A stretch of DNA of 53,114 nt from Syntrophorhabdaceae bacterium (GTDB lineage: Bacteria; Desulfobacterota; Syntrophorhabdia; Syntrophorhabdales; Syntrophorhabdaceae). The notes beneath the pieces were generated by a model. That model was not told the DNA's origin, made no database searches, and saw only the letters and a list, made by a program, of their open reading frames with translations. The position numbers and the translations under genes were made by a program. The stretch covers positions 1 through 53,114 of the forward strand of contig DASXUJ010000111.1 in the NCBI GenBank assembly GCA_036504895.1, written 5' to 3'. Positions 37,048 through 46,091 of this stretch are shown one piece after another. How positions within the stretch are numbered: position 1 is the first letter of the stretch; each line of letters begins with the position of its first letter.

Positions 37048-37051
37048 ACGG

Positions 37052-37109
37052 AAAAGGGCGGAGCGATCAGGCGGGCGATAATCCCTCTTGACCGCTCCGC
37101 CCTTTTTTT
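37052..37109. terminator. Strong bidirectional terminator
   Basis: AAAAGGGCGGAGCG (37052-37065) pairs perfectly with CGCTCCGCCCTTTT (37093-37106), and the T run extends to 37109. The mirrored A run serves the minus strand. It lies between the convergent BamD-LptA and trxA genes. Confidence 0.85.
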
Positions 37110-37125
37110 GCATTTTATGACGGGA

Positions 37126-37452
37126 TTAGCCGGTTACTTTCTTGAGCAGGGTGTCTACTGCGTTTTTAGGCTGGGCGCCGATGATCCGGTCGACCACTTC
37201 ACCCTTATTAAAGAGGATGAGAGTGGGAATGCCCCTCACTCCATATTTTGAGGGAGTAACCGGGTTTTCATCCACGTTCAGCTTCAGCACTTTTATTTTA
37301 CCCTCATATTCTCCTGCAACCGTATCGACCACAGGTCCCATTACCTGGCACGGCCCGCACCAGGTCGCCCAGAAATCGACGACCACGGGAATCTGGGACT
37401 CGATCACTTCCTTGGCGAACTCCGCATCGCCCACCGCTTTCGCATTGCTCAT
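37126..37452 (-). CDS. trxA: Thioredoxin
   Basis: 108 residues. The redox site WCGPC is at about 31-35 within VVDFWATWCGPCQVMGP. The cis-proline is in RGIPTLILFNKG near 75. It is a cytosolic disulfide reductase for ribonucleotide reductase, methionine sulfoxide reductase and others. AGGAGG-like sequence precedes the ATG. The upstream minus-strand zinc-ribbon gene is 88 bp away. Confidence 0.96.
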   Translation of the reverse strand: MSNAKAVGDAEFAKEVIESQIPVVVDFWATWCGPCQVMGPVVDTVAGEYEGKIKVLKLNVDENPVTPSKYGVRGIPTLILFNKGEVVDRIIGAQPKNAVDTLLKKVTG

Positions 37453-37540
37453 ATTGACCTCCTTAAAGTTTTCTTTATCTTTATAGAGCGGGTCCCTTCA
37501 TTTTCTCTATAAGGCAGCGCCGCCGCCTTGCATCTTATCT

Positions 37541-37723
37541 TCACCTGAAAGGGCTCTTTCGGGGCCCGGAGCAGCCGCCCTTTTCGGGCGCCTCGGTTTT
37601 GAGATCGGCTCTCTCGACCTCGTCGCTCGTGCATGAAGGACAGATGATCTCTTTCCCCTCGGTGTGCCCCACATCCTTAAATGTATGGCCGCAGGCTTTG
37701 CATTTATATTCGTAAATAGACAT
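37541..37723 (-). CDS. FmdB-type zinc-ribbon protein
   Basis: 60 residues. Starting at the ATG at 37723 gives MSIYEYKCKACGHTF, the classic FmdB/CxxC-CxxC opening. The second pair is ICPSC near 27-31. A C-terminal Lys/Pro/Gly tail carries one further Cys. FmdB proteins are small putative regulators of unknown role. A longer frame from 37804 is rejected because its extra residues do not fit the family. Confidence 0.82.
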   Translation of the reverse strand: MSIYEYKCKACGHTFKDVGHTEGKEIICPSCTSDEVERADLKTEAPEKGGCSGPRKSPFR

Positions 37724-37833
37724 ACCACATCCCCCGTCTCTTAATAGATATGTATTCTCACTCCGTTTGTCAAATAGGGGGGCCTTCACCTCAAAAACAG
37801 TCAAAATAAAATTATTACTCCTGATCTTTTATC

Positions 37834-37861
37834 TTGACAGAATCCCGGAGATATCTAACAA
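37834..37861 (+). promoter_or_regulatory. Possible promoter of the PAS-LuxR regulator gene
   Basis: TTGACA (37834-37839), a 16-bp spacer, then TAACAA (37856-37861); shifted by one base, AACAAT gives 17 bp. The start of transcription would be near 37868, leaving a leader of about 105 nt before the gene at 37973. Confidence 0.45.
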
Positions 37862-37972
37862 TTAGGTGAAGTCCTTGTTGAACCGGGGGCAGGCAGTCTG
37901 CTTTTTTTTCAATCCAAAAGGCGCCGGCACGCGGCTCCGACAAATTCTGATTTTCCGGGGGGGGGAAGTCAC

Positions 37973-39010
37973 ATGGAAGGGGAAAAGGACTCTAAGACGC
38001 GAGTTCTCGATCGACTTGAAAAGGCGGTTTTGAGGGTAGCGGAGATCGAGGCGCCTCTTGCCCGGAGCGAGCCACCGTCCGGGGAGCGCGGTATCGTGAA
38101 GCAGCAGACCGCGGAGGAAGCACTGGCGAAGAGCGAATCCCTCCTGGAAGCCATCGTCAATAGCTCACCCATCCCTCAGTTCGTTATCGACAAAAATCAT
38201 AAGATCCTATTCTGGAACAAGGCGCTGGAGCAGTTGACCGGCCTTGGGAGCTCGGAGATGATCGGCACCGACAATCATCTGAGGCTCTTTCGGTGCATGG
38301 AGAGACCCTGTCTCGTAGACCTCGTGGTGGATGCCGATACGGAGGAGATTTACCGGTGGTACCAGTCCGACGTCGGCAAATCCGCCCTTACTGATGGAGC
38401 TTATGAGGCAACGGATTTTCTGAAGTTTCCGGGGAAAGGAGAGCGTTGGCTTCATCTTACGGCGGCCCTGATCAGGGGTTTGGACGGTGCTGTCATCGGG
38501 GCCGCGGAAACCATTCAGGACATTAGCGAACAAGCTTCTATGCTGGAGACCCTGAAGAGGAGGGAGCACGACCTCCAGATGAAATCGATCAATCTCGAGG
38601 AGGCGTATACGGCGCTTAAAGTGCTGCTTCAGCGGAAGGAGGCGGACAGGGAGAGCCTCGAAAATTCGATCCTCACTAATGTGAGGCAGTTAATATCCCC
38701 TTTCCTCGATAAGCTGGAAGATACCCGCCTTGCCGATAACCAAAGGCTTTACCTCAACATAATTCGATCCAGCCTGGAAGATATCATATCTCCTTTTATC
38801 ACTACAATTGCGGCATTAGCCTCACAGCTGACCCCGATGGAACTTAAGGTGGCATCCTTGATCAGAGCAGGGAAATCCACGAAAGAAATCGCCGAAATCT
38901 TGAGCGTAGGGGCGGGAACTGTTGAAACACACAGAAAGAGCATCCGGAGTAAACTGGGGCTCAATGGAAGAAAAGTAAACCTCCATTCCTATCTAAGCTC
39001 CCTCACATGA
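37973..39010 (+). CDS. PAS-domain LuxR-family transcriptional regulator
   Basis: 345 residues. A charged N-terminus is followed by one PAS domain (about 58-190; AIVNSSPIPQFVIDKNHKIL, FWNKALEQLTGL), a coiled-coil linker (about 195-225), and a C-terminal LuxR helix-turn-helix. The latter shows LTPMELKVASLIRAGKSTKE and VGAGTVETHRKSIRSKLGL. It is probably a one-component sensor-regulator. A cysteine pair in FRCMERPC inside the PAS domain could hold a ligand or metal. GGGGGGGGG-AAG precedes the ATG. Confidence 0.85.
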   Translation: MEGEKDSKTRVLDRLEKAVLRVAEIEAPLARSEPPSGERGIVKQQTAEEALAKSESLLEAIVNSSPIPQFVIDKNHKILFWNKALEQLTGLGSSEMIGTDNHLRLFRCMERPCLVDLVVDADTEEIYRWYQSDVGKSALTDGAYEATDFLKFPGKGERWLHLTAALIRGLDGAVIGAAETIQDISEQASMLETLKRREHDLQMKSINLEEAYTALKVLLQRKEADRESLENSILTNVRQLISPFLDKLEDTRLADNQRLYLNIIRSSLEDIISPFITTIAALASQLTPMELKVASLIRAGKSTKEIAEILSVGAGTVETHRKSIRSKLGLNGRKVNLHSYLSSLT

Positions 39011-39244
39011 GAACCGGGGAGAAAGCCTCCCCAATAAACACCCTGTAACTATCCTTCAGCCCGTCATTGTTCATCCGATACCATAATTAGTTATCGGCAG
39101 CGCGGGAAAAACCGCTTGGGAGAAGCGGCCCCGGGCGATCACGTGTCTCAATTTGAGCAGCCGGCGGGAGAGAAGGTATATCGGGCCGCTCTCAAGATAT
39201 TGCATGAAGCGGAAATTCAGATAAATTCTGAGGGGGAAAGGAAC

Positions 39245-41008
39245 ATGTCTCTAAAAAATGTGAGTCTCACAAAGCAGTTTACAATTTTCGGCTCTCTTCT
39301 CGCCATAATCTGCATTGCAGTGACTGCCGTCGCCTGTTTATGGGAGATACGAACCGACTTTGTCAAGAAAGCGAATATCGAGCTGGATAACCGGCTGAAG
39401 GTCTTTTGGGAGATGGTATTGTCGAAGGATGCCTCCATGGCTCGCAGCAAGATGAAGATCGGAGAAAAGATAAAGGCGGCAAATATGGAAATTCGGGATG
39501 GAAAATTGGTCTTGAATGCTTCATCCCGCGGCTCCGGCAAGGAACCGGCCGACAACACCTCCTATGTGTTCAATGATGACGAACTTGTAGTCGACCGGAT
39601 CAAGGACCTCTACGGCGGGACCGCAACCATTTTTATGAAGGATACACGCATTTCAACCAATGTGTTGAATAACGACGGGACTCGTGCGGTGGGCACAAAG
39701 CTGCAGGGTGCGGCCCATGAGGCGATTTTCAAAAAAGGCCTCCCCTACCGGGGCGAAGCCCTGATCCTGGGGAATGAGTATTTCACTGCCTATGATCCTA
39801 TCCGAAGCAAAAACGGCGATGTGGTGGGCGTACTGTATGTGGGCGTACCGAAGAGTGATTATTTTGCGGCATTGAACCGTATGATGCTCGTTACCGGTGG
39901 CATCGCCCTTGCCTTGATTGTGGTCGTCAACCTCCTGCTCATCGCTTTCGTCCGGAGACTCATGAGACCTATCGTCGATTTGGTGCCTATCGCGAACCAT
40001 CTCGCAGAGGGGGACCTTTTCATGAGCATCGAGACGGAACGGAAAGACGAGATCGGTCAGGTGCGCAATGCCATGAATCACATGGCGCAAAAACTGCGTA
40101 CCATCATAATAGAGGTAAAATCGGCATCCGACAAGGTGGCGGCGGGCAGCAAACAGATGAGCGCCACCTCGGAAGAGATATCTCAGGGAGCGGCGGAGCA
40201 GGCGGCATCGGCGGAACAAGTCTCCTCATCGATGGAGGAGATGGTCTCGAATATCAGGCAAAATGCCGATAATGCCCAGCAGACGGAGAAGATCGCATTG
40301 AAAGCAGCCGAGGATGCGCGTGATGGGGGGAAAGCAGTATCGGAAACGGTCTCTGCCATGAAACAAATCGCGGGCAAGATCTCGATCATCGAAGAAATCG
40401 CCCGTCAGACCAACCTTCTGGCACTGAACGCAGCAATCGAAGCGGCCCGGGCCGGTGAACACGGGAGAGGGTTTGCCGTGGTGGCTTCGGAGGTGCGTAA
40501 GCTCGCAGAGAGAAGCCAGGTGGCCGCGGGAGAGATAAGTACTCTCTCCGTTAGCAGTGTAGAAGTGGCGGAAAAGGCCGGTGAGATGCTCGCCCGTATC
40601 GTCCCGGATATTCAGAGGACCGCCGAGCTTGTGAGCGAGATCAATGCGGCAAGCAATGAGCAGAATTCAGGCGCCGAACAGATCAATGGTGCCATCCAGC
40701 AGCTCGATCGGGTAATTCAGCAGAACGCCTCGGGCACGGAGGAGATCGCATCGACTGCCGAAGAGCTCTCGAGCCAGGCGGAACAGCTTCAGGAAACGGT
40801 CTCCTTCTTCAAGGTGGAAGATCGCACCGAGGTCGGGCACCCGAGGGTCTCAGAGCCGCGGGTGAACGCGGGAAAAAGACCCGGAGCCATCCCGGAGCAC
40901 CCTGCCCTCGCTAAAAGAGTTTCGAAAAAAGGCAAGGAGAGTAAATTCGCCGGGGTCGACCTTAAGCTGGACAAAGGCAATCTCGACGATGAATTCGAGA
41001 GATTTTAG
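39245..41008 (+). CDS. Methyl-accepting chemotaxis protein with periplasmic Cache sensor
   Basis: 587 residues. The ATG at 39245 has GGGAAAGGAAC upstream and is preferred to an in-frame upstream codon at 39116. First membrane helix about 14-34; periplasmic single-Cache domain about 40-215 ([40 protein letters not shown]). The second helix is near 220-245, HAMP near 245-298, and the signalling hairpin contains [20 protein letters not shown] with [20 protein letters not shown]. It ends in a linker with a short basic and acidic tail but no clear CheR pentapeptide. No che genes are adjacent. Confidence 0.93.
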   Translation: MSLKNVSLTKQFTIFGSLLAIICIAVTAVACLWEIRTDFVKKANIELDNRLKVFWEMVLSKDASMARSKMKIGEKIKAANMEIRDGKLVLNASSRGSGKEPADNTSYVFNDDELVVDRIKDLYGGTATIFMKDTRISTNVLNNDGTRAVGTKLQGAAHEAIFKKGLPYRGEALILGNEYFTAYDPIRSKNGDVVGVLYVGVPKSDYFAALNRMMLVTGGIALALIVVVNLLLIAFVRRLMRPIVDLVPIANHLAEGDLFMSIETERKDEIGQVRNAMNHMAQKLRTIIIEVKSASDKVAAGSKQMSATSEEISQGAAEQAASAEQVSSSMEEMVSNIRQNADNAQQTEKIALKAAEDARDGGKAVSETVSAMKQIAGKISIIEEIARQTNLLALNAAIEAARAGEHGRGFAVVASEVRKLAERSQVAAGEISTLSVSSVEVAEKAGEMLARIVPDIQRTAELVSEINAASNEQNSGAEQINGAIQQLDRVIQQNASGTEEIASTAEELSSQAEQLQETVSFFKVEDRTEVGHPRVSEPRVNAGKRPGAIPEHPALAKRVSKKGKESKFAGVDLKLDKGNLDDEFERF

Positions 41009-41009
41009 G

Positions 41010-41198
41010 GGCAGTCGATTAGTTAGAGGCAGTCGCTAGTCGCTAGTGAAAAAAAGGGGGGGCCTAGAGGCTGTCGATAGTGTTAGTCGATAGCCTCTAG
41101 CCGTCGGTGAAAGAGGAGGCTGATTGGGATGTGGTCTCGAAACGAGTCCCTTGCTTTCGTCTTTACTAACGACTAGAGACTAGAGACTAACGACTGCC
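41010..41198. repeat. Nested palindromes with 7-bp direct repeats
   Basis: GGCAGTCG at 41010-41017 is mirrored by CGACTGCC at 41191-41198. Inside are heptamer runs (AGTCGCT twice near 41031; GACTAGA twice then GACTAAC near 41171) and a hairpin in which CTAGAGGCTGTCGATA (41064-41079) faces TCGATAGCCTCTAG (41087-41100). The CTAG content is very high. It follows the chemoreceptor gene; it could end its transcript or be a mobile or recombination-prone repeat. Confidence 0.6.
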
Positions 41199-41259
41199 TT
41201 TTCTGCTTCTTGCTTTCGCTGCCTGGAAATGTTCATATATCCTGGAGGCCTGGGGGTTT

Positions 41260-42045
41260 ATGAGCGATCAGATCGACATAGAGAAAAGTTTTCATGGCAT
41301 CGTCTGGAACCGGGTACACGACGGGTATTTCTCCGATCCCTGTATCGCCGGGCCTTTGGTCGAAAAAGTCCGGGATTTCGCCTGTACATCACGGGCGACA
41401 AAAATCATCGACCTTGGCGGCGGCACCGGGTCCCTGCTCTCCTGCATTCGTTCGGCCGGCATCGGGCCGGACGTATCCCTTCTCAATCTCGATGATTCGC
41501 CCGTGCAACTCGATGCCGCGAGGTCCGCGGGTTTTACACTGCTTCGCGCTTCGGTGGACTCCTTTTCCCGACATGAGATCGACCCGGAAGGGGGACGGTG
41601 CCTCTTCGTCATGCGCTCGGTCCTGCACTATTTCGGAAAGGAGGGTCTGCGCCCTGTCCTGCGCCACATACTCGCCCAAACCGGGCCCGGGGAATACTTC
41701 ATTCATCAGAGCGCATCCTTCACGCACGCGCGGGATGCAAATTGCGCCAATACCCTCTACGGGATGATGGGGACAAAGAAGTGGTACCCCACTGTCGCCT
41801 TTCTCCGTAAATGCCTTCGGGAGGAGGGGTGGAGGGTGCGGGCGGTGCTTCCCGCCCCTCCCTTGCGGCTCAGGGATACGGACCTGATGGAGCGGTATAA
41901 CCTCGACCGGACCGCCATTCACCGGATTCGTGAACGCTTGTCCAGGAACCGCGCAGTGCCGGAGGACGTCTTCGTGAGAACAGAGACCGGCTTCTCAGCC
42001 TTTCTCCATTATTCGATCTATATCTGCACCCCGAATACGGGATAG
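41260..42045 (+). CDS. SAM-dependent methyltransferase
   Basis: 261 residues. A class I Rossmann-like methyltransferase core has KIIDLGGGTGSLLSCI (about 48-63) as the SAM-binding motif I, an acidic LLNLDDSP at the end of beta 2, and FVMRSVLHYFG as post-motif. The C-terminal region carries KKWYPTVAFLRKCLREEGW, seen in small-molecule O-methyltransferases. The substrate is unknown. CTGGAGG precedes the ATG. Confidence 0.8.
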   Translation: MSDQIDIEKSFHGIVWNRVHDGYFSDPCIAGPLVEKVRDFACTSRATKIIDLGGGTGSLLSCIRSAGIGPDVSLLNLDDSPVQLDAARSAGFTLLRASVDSFSRHEIDPEGGRCLFVMRSVLHYFGKEGLRPVLRHILAQTGPGEYFIHQSASFTHARDANCANTLYGMMGTKKWYPTVAFLRKCLREEGWRVRAVLPAPPLRLRDTDLMERYNLDRTAIHRIRERLSRNRAVPEDVFVRTETGFSAFLHYSIYICTPNTG

Positions 42046-42171
42046 AGCTTCAAAAATCAAAATGAGTATGGGCAATTTTCTCGATTTTCTTCTTGACCCG
42101 TCTACTACTTCACGCTGTAGCCTTTCTTTGTCATGGCCATGACGAAAAAATACAGACGAAAGGAAGAGACT

Positions 42172-42354
42172 ATGAAAAACAAGGTAACGGTAGAGGAATG
42201 GGTCAAAAGGTTCGGCGCCGTCGGAATGGATGAGGCAGCAATACAGAAGTGGCACACCCTGTTCGAGAGCGAAAACCCCGAAGGCCACCAGAATTTCCTT
42301 GAATGGCTCGGATTGTCCGCTGAAAAAATAACTCAGATCAGAGGCCTGGCCTGA
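42172..42354 (+). CDS. Free-standing copy of the neighbouring MerR regulator's C-terminal domain
   Basis: 60 residues. The ATG at 42172 follows AAAGGAAGAGAC. The sequence matches residues about 118-170 of the MerR protein encoded 61 bp downstream: W10-V, GMDEAA at 18-23, WH at 27-28, PEGH at 36-39, FL, LG and IR recur in the same order and spacing. It has no DNA-binding part. It could bind the same ligand, compete with or heterodimerise with the regulator, or be the ancestral stand-alone domain. A 13-pair hairpin separates the two genes. Confidence 0.75.
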   Translation: MKNKVTVEEWVKRFGAVGMDEAAIQKWHTLFESENPEGHQNFLEWLGLSAEKITQIRGLA

Positions 42355-42357
42355 GGC

Positions 42358-42390
42358 GAACTGCCCCCGGTATGGTGCCGGGGGCAGTTC
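42358..42390 (+). terminator. 13-pair perfect hairpin between the free domain and merR-like genes
   Basis: GAACTGCCCCCGG, a seven-base loop, then CCGGGGGCAGTTC and CTTTATA. It lies directly after the stop of the 60-residue gene and 26 bp before the regulator. The U-tract is short, so it may terminate only part of the transcripts and set the ratio of the two products. Confidence 0.6.
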
Positions 42391-42415
42391 CTTTATACAC
42401 AGAACGAGGATAGAG

Positions 42416-42949
42416 ATGGTACTCATTACCGATGCAGCACGGAGGTTCGGCCTTTCCCGCAGCACTTTACTCTATTATGATCGCATCGACTTGTTAAAAC
42501 CGTCGGAACGCACCGGCGCAGGCTATCGGGTCTATTCGCCTGACGATCTGGAAAGGTTGTCCGCAATCTGCAGCTTTCGCCGGGCAGGACTGACTATAGA
42601 GGATATCCGTCACGTCCTGTCGGTGAAAGAGGATGCCCATGGAGCGATAGTAAGGCGGCGCATGGACGAGATCGGAAAGGAGATCCTCGTCCTCCAGGCC
42701 CAGCAGCGCCTGCTCGGGAAAATGCAGAAAATTCAATCGTGCCCGGCACTGCCGAATGCAATCGACAAACAGGCCTGGGTTGAAATGCTTCGGGTCGCGG
42801 GAATGGATGAAGCGGCCATGAAGACGTGGCACCTCGAATTCGAGCGTCGCTCCCCGGAAGGCCACCACCGGTTCCTACTCGCCCTGGGGATATCGAAAGA
42901 GGAAGCCGAGTCTATCAGGTCCGCGGCCGGGTGGGAACCCCGGATGTAA
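42416..42949 (+). CDS. MerR-family transcriptional regulator with a C-terminal ligand-like domain
   Basis: 177 residues. The N-terminal winged-helix MerR domain is ITDAARRFGLSRSTLLYYDR and GYRVYSPDDLERLSAICSFR (about 4-70), followed by the dimerisation coiled coil (about 80-110). Residues 118-175 form a small domain with W121, GMDEAA 129-134, WH 138-139 and PEGH 147-150 that is repeated in the neighbouring 60-residue protein. Metal-binding cysteines typical of MerR itself are absent, so the effector is probably not mercury. The target promoter may be the regulator's own or that of the transporter at 42991. Confidence 0.85.
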   Translation: MVLITDAARRFGLSRSTLLYYDRIDLLKPSERTGAGYRVYSPDDLERLSAICSFRRAGLTIEDIRHVLSVKEDAHGAIVRRRMDEIGKEILVLQAQQRLLGKMQKIQSCPALPNAIDKQAWVEMLRVAGMDEAAMKTWHLEFERRSPEGHHRFLLALGISKEEAESIRSAAGWEPRM

Positions 42950-42990
42950 ACATGTTGATAAGGTGCGCGTTCTGATGGTATTCCATAGTA

Positions 42991-43911
42991 ATGCGCGCGC
43001 CGGTCCGTCTCAAAGATATTCTGCTGGTCATCGTGGTTATCTCTTCCATGGCCACGTCCATCATTTTCCCTGACTTCGGTTCCCGTTTCAGCGCCCTGCC
43101 TTTCTACTCCCTCATGATCAATTTCTTTCTCAGTTACCTCTCCATCGACCTCGCCTCCGTCTGGAAAGCGCTCAAGGGCCACAGTGTGGAGATTTTTCTT
43201 TTCACCCTGATGAAACTGGCCGTGCTGCCCGTGGTCATCTATTTTGCCTTCTCCTTGTTCGCACCCGATTATGCCCTTTCCGCCCTGCTTTTGACGGGAG
43301 TTTCCACGGGTGTCGTCGCGCCTATGATTTCCAATATGGTGCGGGGGAACAGCGCCCTGGTCCTGGTCGTGGTGGTGATTACCTCGGCGCTGGCGCCTTT
43401 TACGTTACCGGCCCTCATCAAGGTAGTGGTCGCGAAGGAAGTGGCGATTTCTTTCGTGTCCATGCTGCGGATGCTGGCTACCGTGGTTTTTATTCCTATT
43501 GTGGTTGTTGAAATCATCCGATACCTGCTGCCCCGGCTTGTGGCGCCGATCCTGAAAGTCCAGTTTCCCGTCTCTCTTTTTCTCTTCGCCTTGATCAATC
43601 TGGGGGTTTTCTACCGCTACGCCCCTTTCTTCAGAAAAGAGCCGTCGGTGATCATCATGGCGACGGTCGTGGCCTTCATCCTGGGGGCAATTTATTGCGT
43701 CGTCGGTATACTATTTTTCCACAAGGGACCGGTGGAGAATCAGGTGGCCGGCGCGGTCATGCTGGGTAACCTCAACAACGTGCTGGTGATCGTCTTCTCG
43801 TCTGAGTTTTTCGGCCCCGTGGAACCGCTGGTCGCCGCAATGTACATGATCCCCTTCTTTGTCATCGTGATCCCCCTTCGCTACTACCGCCATCGAAAAG
43901 AAACCGCCTAA
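42991..43911 (+). CDS. Bile acid:sodium symporter (BASS) family transporter
   Basis: 306 residues with about nine or ten membrane helices. TGVSTGVVAPMISNMVRGNS (about 101-120) and VITSALAPFTLP resemble the substrate/sodium-binding core of BASS proteins; GAVMLGNLNNVLVIVF (about 253-268) is the second repeat. The real substrate could be any organic anion. No good ribosome binding site precedes the ATG at 42991. It is 41 bp after the MerR-family regulator and may be its target. Confidence 0.72.
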   Translation: MRAPVRLKDILLVIVVISSMATSIIFPDFGSRFSALPFYSLMINFFLSYLSIDLASVWKALKGHSVEIFLFTLMKLAVLPVVIYFAFSLFAPDYALSALLLTGVSTGVVAPMISNMVRGNSALVLVVVVITSALAPFTLPALIKVVVAKEVAISFVSMLRMLATVVFIPIVVVEIIRYLLPRLVAPILKVQFPVSLFLFALINLGVFYRYAPFFRKEPSVIIMATVVAFILGAIYCVVGILFFHKGPVENQVAGAVMLGNLNNVLVIVFSSEFFGPVEPLVAAMYMIPFFVIVIPLRYYRHRKETA

Positions 43912-43992
43912 TTTGGGGTGAGGCATGAAGGCCAGGGCTTGAAATCGGAGCACGATTGAAAGATAATATTTTGGCACAAAAACCGATTAATT

Positions 43993-44448
43993 ATGGAGTC
44001 TAAATCCCGAGGACCCGGCGCATCCGGGATCACACAAATAAACGGCTACCCCGAGACCGATATGTGCGCGCGCTGCTTAGGGGAGTGCTGCCGCCGCCAG
44101 CCCGGCCATTGTCTGCCTTCGGAGTTTGGATCGACCGAGGATCTCAGAGCGGCCTTACTCAGCGGCAGGTATGCGATAATTCTACTCATGGACTCCCACA
44201 TCACGGCACGGGTAATCCGGCCCCACTACAAAGAGCCCGACCGGCAAAAGGGCTGCACCTTTCATCATGCGAAGGGCTGCGAGCTGCCGCTACCGGACCG
44301 GCCCTACGGGTGCCGGATGCTGCTGCCGAGAGAGCGTGACGACGGCCATTGCGAGCCGAAAGGGGTCTCCATCGAGGAGGCGGCACGGATGTGGGAGGAA
44401 AGCGGATACCTGCCCCCTTTATGGGCCGGTATGGGCCCGGGCCGGTGA
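43993..44448 (+). CDS. YkgJ-like cysteine-cluster protein
   Basis: 151 residues with an N-terminal cysteine cluster CARCLGECCRRQPGHC (about 25-40), then GCTFHHAKGCEL and a final YGCRMLL. The arrangement matches CxxCxxxCC zinc or iron-sulfur cluster proteins of the YkgJ type, which have no settled function. The start is uncertain: there is no ribosome binding site at 43993, and an ATG at 44062 directly precedes the cluster. Confidence 0.68.
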   Translation: MESKSRGPGASGITQINGYPETDMCARCLGECCRRQPGHCLPSEFGSTEDLRAALLSGRYAIILLMDSHITARVIRPHYKEPDRQKGCTFHHAKGCELPLPDRPYGCRMLLPRERDDGHCEPKGVSIEEAARMWEESGYLPPLWAGMGPGR

Positions 44449-44558
44449 GCCATACGGTAAAGGGAAGTTGCGATAGATACGCAAAGAGGTCGTTTCGCGG
44501 TATTAAAGTGGCGATGGGTTTACCTGGAGGCGGTTTAAAACAACTGGGAGGAAAAAAC

Positions 44559-45449
44559 ATGGTTAATCGTAATGCAGGAAAAAGACTTGTGGTACTCATG
44601 GCGATTCTGCTCCTTCAATTGGTTTTGGCAGGAATGCTGACGGCAGCGGAGCCGGCGAAGATTGTCCAGAGCGGAGCGATTCTGACGGTAGCCGATTCCA
44701 AAAGGCTGATCGCCAAGGGCGTGGCACAGATGCCGATCGTCAGGAATGCCCTTGCCAACGGTATGGTCATTATCATCAAGGGGACGACCAATGCCTACGT
44801 GGCGGAGGAGATCACCGGACAGAAAGTCTCCCACACCGCGTATGTGACGGGAAGGATTGAACCCGAAAAAGGAGCCAAAAAACTGCTCAAAGGGCAAACC
44901 GTGAACCACATAGTTCTGGAGAAAGGCAAGGTAGTCGATATCCCCCTTGCTGATGCCGTGAAAAAGTTGAAAGCAGGGGACGTGGTCATGAAGGGGGCGA
45001 ACGCCCTGGACTATAGGAACAAGCTCGCGGCAGTCAATATTCTCGACCCGGCAGGGGGAACGACAGGGATCACAATGCCCTACATAATCGGACGCAAGGC
45101 TCACCTCGTCATTCCGGTCGGCCTCGAAAAGCTGGTCGCAGGGGATATAGTGGACCTGACCTTGAAGATGCGCGAGCCGATGGAATCCTTGCCCGCCCCC
45201 TCCGGCCCTTCGTCGACGCCCTTTCCCGGTCACGTTCTTCCCTCCCTGTGGCTCCTCACGGGCGAGATCGTCACGGAGCTGGAGGCCATTAAAATACTGA
45301 CGGGAGCAACCGCCTTTCAGTCGAGTGCAGGGGGCGTCAGCGGCGCGGAAGGAGGAGTATGGCTCGTGTTCAGAGGAACGAGGGAGCAGGTGTCAAATGC
45401 CCTCAAGCTGGTTCGCTCAATCCAGGGCGAGCCGCCATATACGGAGTAA
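44559..45449 (+). CDS. Exported protein of unknown function
   Basis: 296 residues. GGGAGG before the ATG at 44559 and a signal peptide (MVNRNAGKRLVVLMAILLLQ..LTAAEP) fix the start. The mature part is mixed alpha/beta with many short strands and glycine turns: MVIIIKGTTNAYVAEEITG, VVMKGANALDYRNKLA, NILDPAGGTTGITMPYIIGR and a final GGVWLVFRGTREQVSNALKL. There are no Cys residues in the mature part and no catalytic motif I recognise. The gene stands alone between the cysteine-cluster and pentapeptide genes. I do not assign a function. Confidence 0.7.
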   Translation: MVNRNAGKRLVVLMAILLLQLVLAGMLTAAEPAKIVQSGAILTVADSKRLIAKGVAQMPIVRNALANGMVIIIKGTTNAYVAEEITGQKVSHTAYVTGRIEPEKGAKKLLKGQTVNHIVLEKGKVVDIPLADAVKKLKAGDVVMKGANALDYRNKLAAVNILDPAGGTTGITMPYIIGRKAHLVIPVGLEKLVAGDIVDLTLKMREPMESLPAPSGPSSTPFPGHVLPSLWLLTGEIVTELEAIKILTGATAFQSSAGGVSGAEGGVWLVFRGTREQVSNALKLVRSIQGEPPYTE

Positions 45450-45541
45450 CCCGGTAGCGACGTCCGAACACCGCAAGCCTCCGGCGCCCGCATGGTGCGA
45501 TAAAGGATGGGGACGGAAAATCCTTTTAGAACAGGGAGTCC

Positions 45542-45994
45542 ATGAAAGAAGGAAAACTTGTATTCGTGTTATGTGCCGTTCTTTGCGCCGTCTGGTTTTC
45601 AAGCGCACCATTGCGAGCCTTCAAGGCGGCGGACAGGGACAAGCTCCTGAAAACGGGGCAGTGCCAATGGTGCGACCTTGGCAAAGCGGATTTGGCAGGC
45701 GCAAAATTGAAGGGAGCCGACCTCTCGGGGGCGAACCTCTCCGAGGCCGTCCTCACCGGCGCTGATCTCTCGAAGGCGGACCTGTCGAGCGCGTACATGC
45801 ACAACTCGAACCTCTCCGACGCAAATCTGGCGGATGCCTTTTTCGCCGGTGCGAACCTGCAGGGAGCCAAATTGTCCGGCGCCGACCTCACCGGCGCGGA
45901 CCTGTCGGGCGCTACCTGGACGGACGGGACCAAATGCGACAAGGGCTCGATAGGAAAATGCAATGTCCCCAATCTTCTCGGACAGTATGAATAG
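45542..45994 (+). CDS. Exported pentapeptide-repeat protein
   Basis: 150 residues. A signal peptide (MKEGKLVFVLCAVLCAVWFS, cleavage near LRA) precedes a run of A(D/N)LxG-type pentapeptides from about 45 to 125 (ADLAGAKLKGADLSGANLSE and onwards), forming a right-handed beta helix. CQWC near 41-44 and two C-terminal cysteines could form disulfides. Exported pentapeptide proteins have no single known role. A ribosome binding site (AACAGGGAG) precedes the ATG. Confidence 0.85.
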   Translation: MKEGKLVFVLCAVLCAVWFSSAPLRAFKAADRDKLLKTGQCQWCDLGKADLAGAKLKGADLSGANLSEAVLTGADLSKADLSSAYMHNSNLSDANLADAFFAGANLQGAKLSGADLTGADLSGATWTDGTKCDKGSIGKCNVPNLLGQYE

Positions 45995-46091
45995 GAATAG
46001 GACTGTGCTGCACCGATATTGACCATACCACCTCTCGACGGACTTGCGTTTCTGTCTTACCTTCCCTCTATGATAAATTGAGGAGGCGGAG

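Noticed and set aside
41010-41198. CRISPR array
   Set aside because: The 7-bp repeats are too short and contiguous, with no spacer structure and no cas genes.
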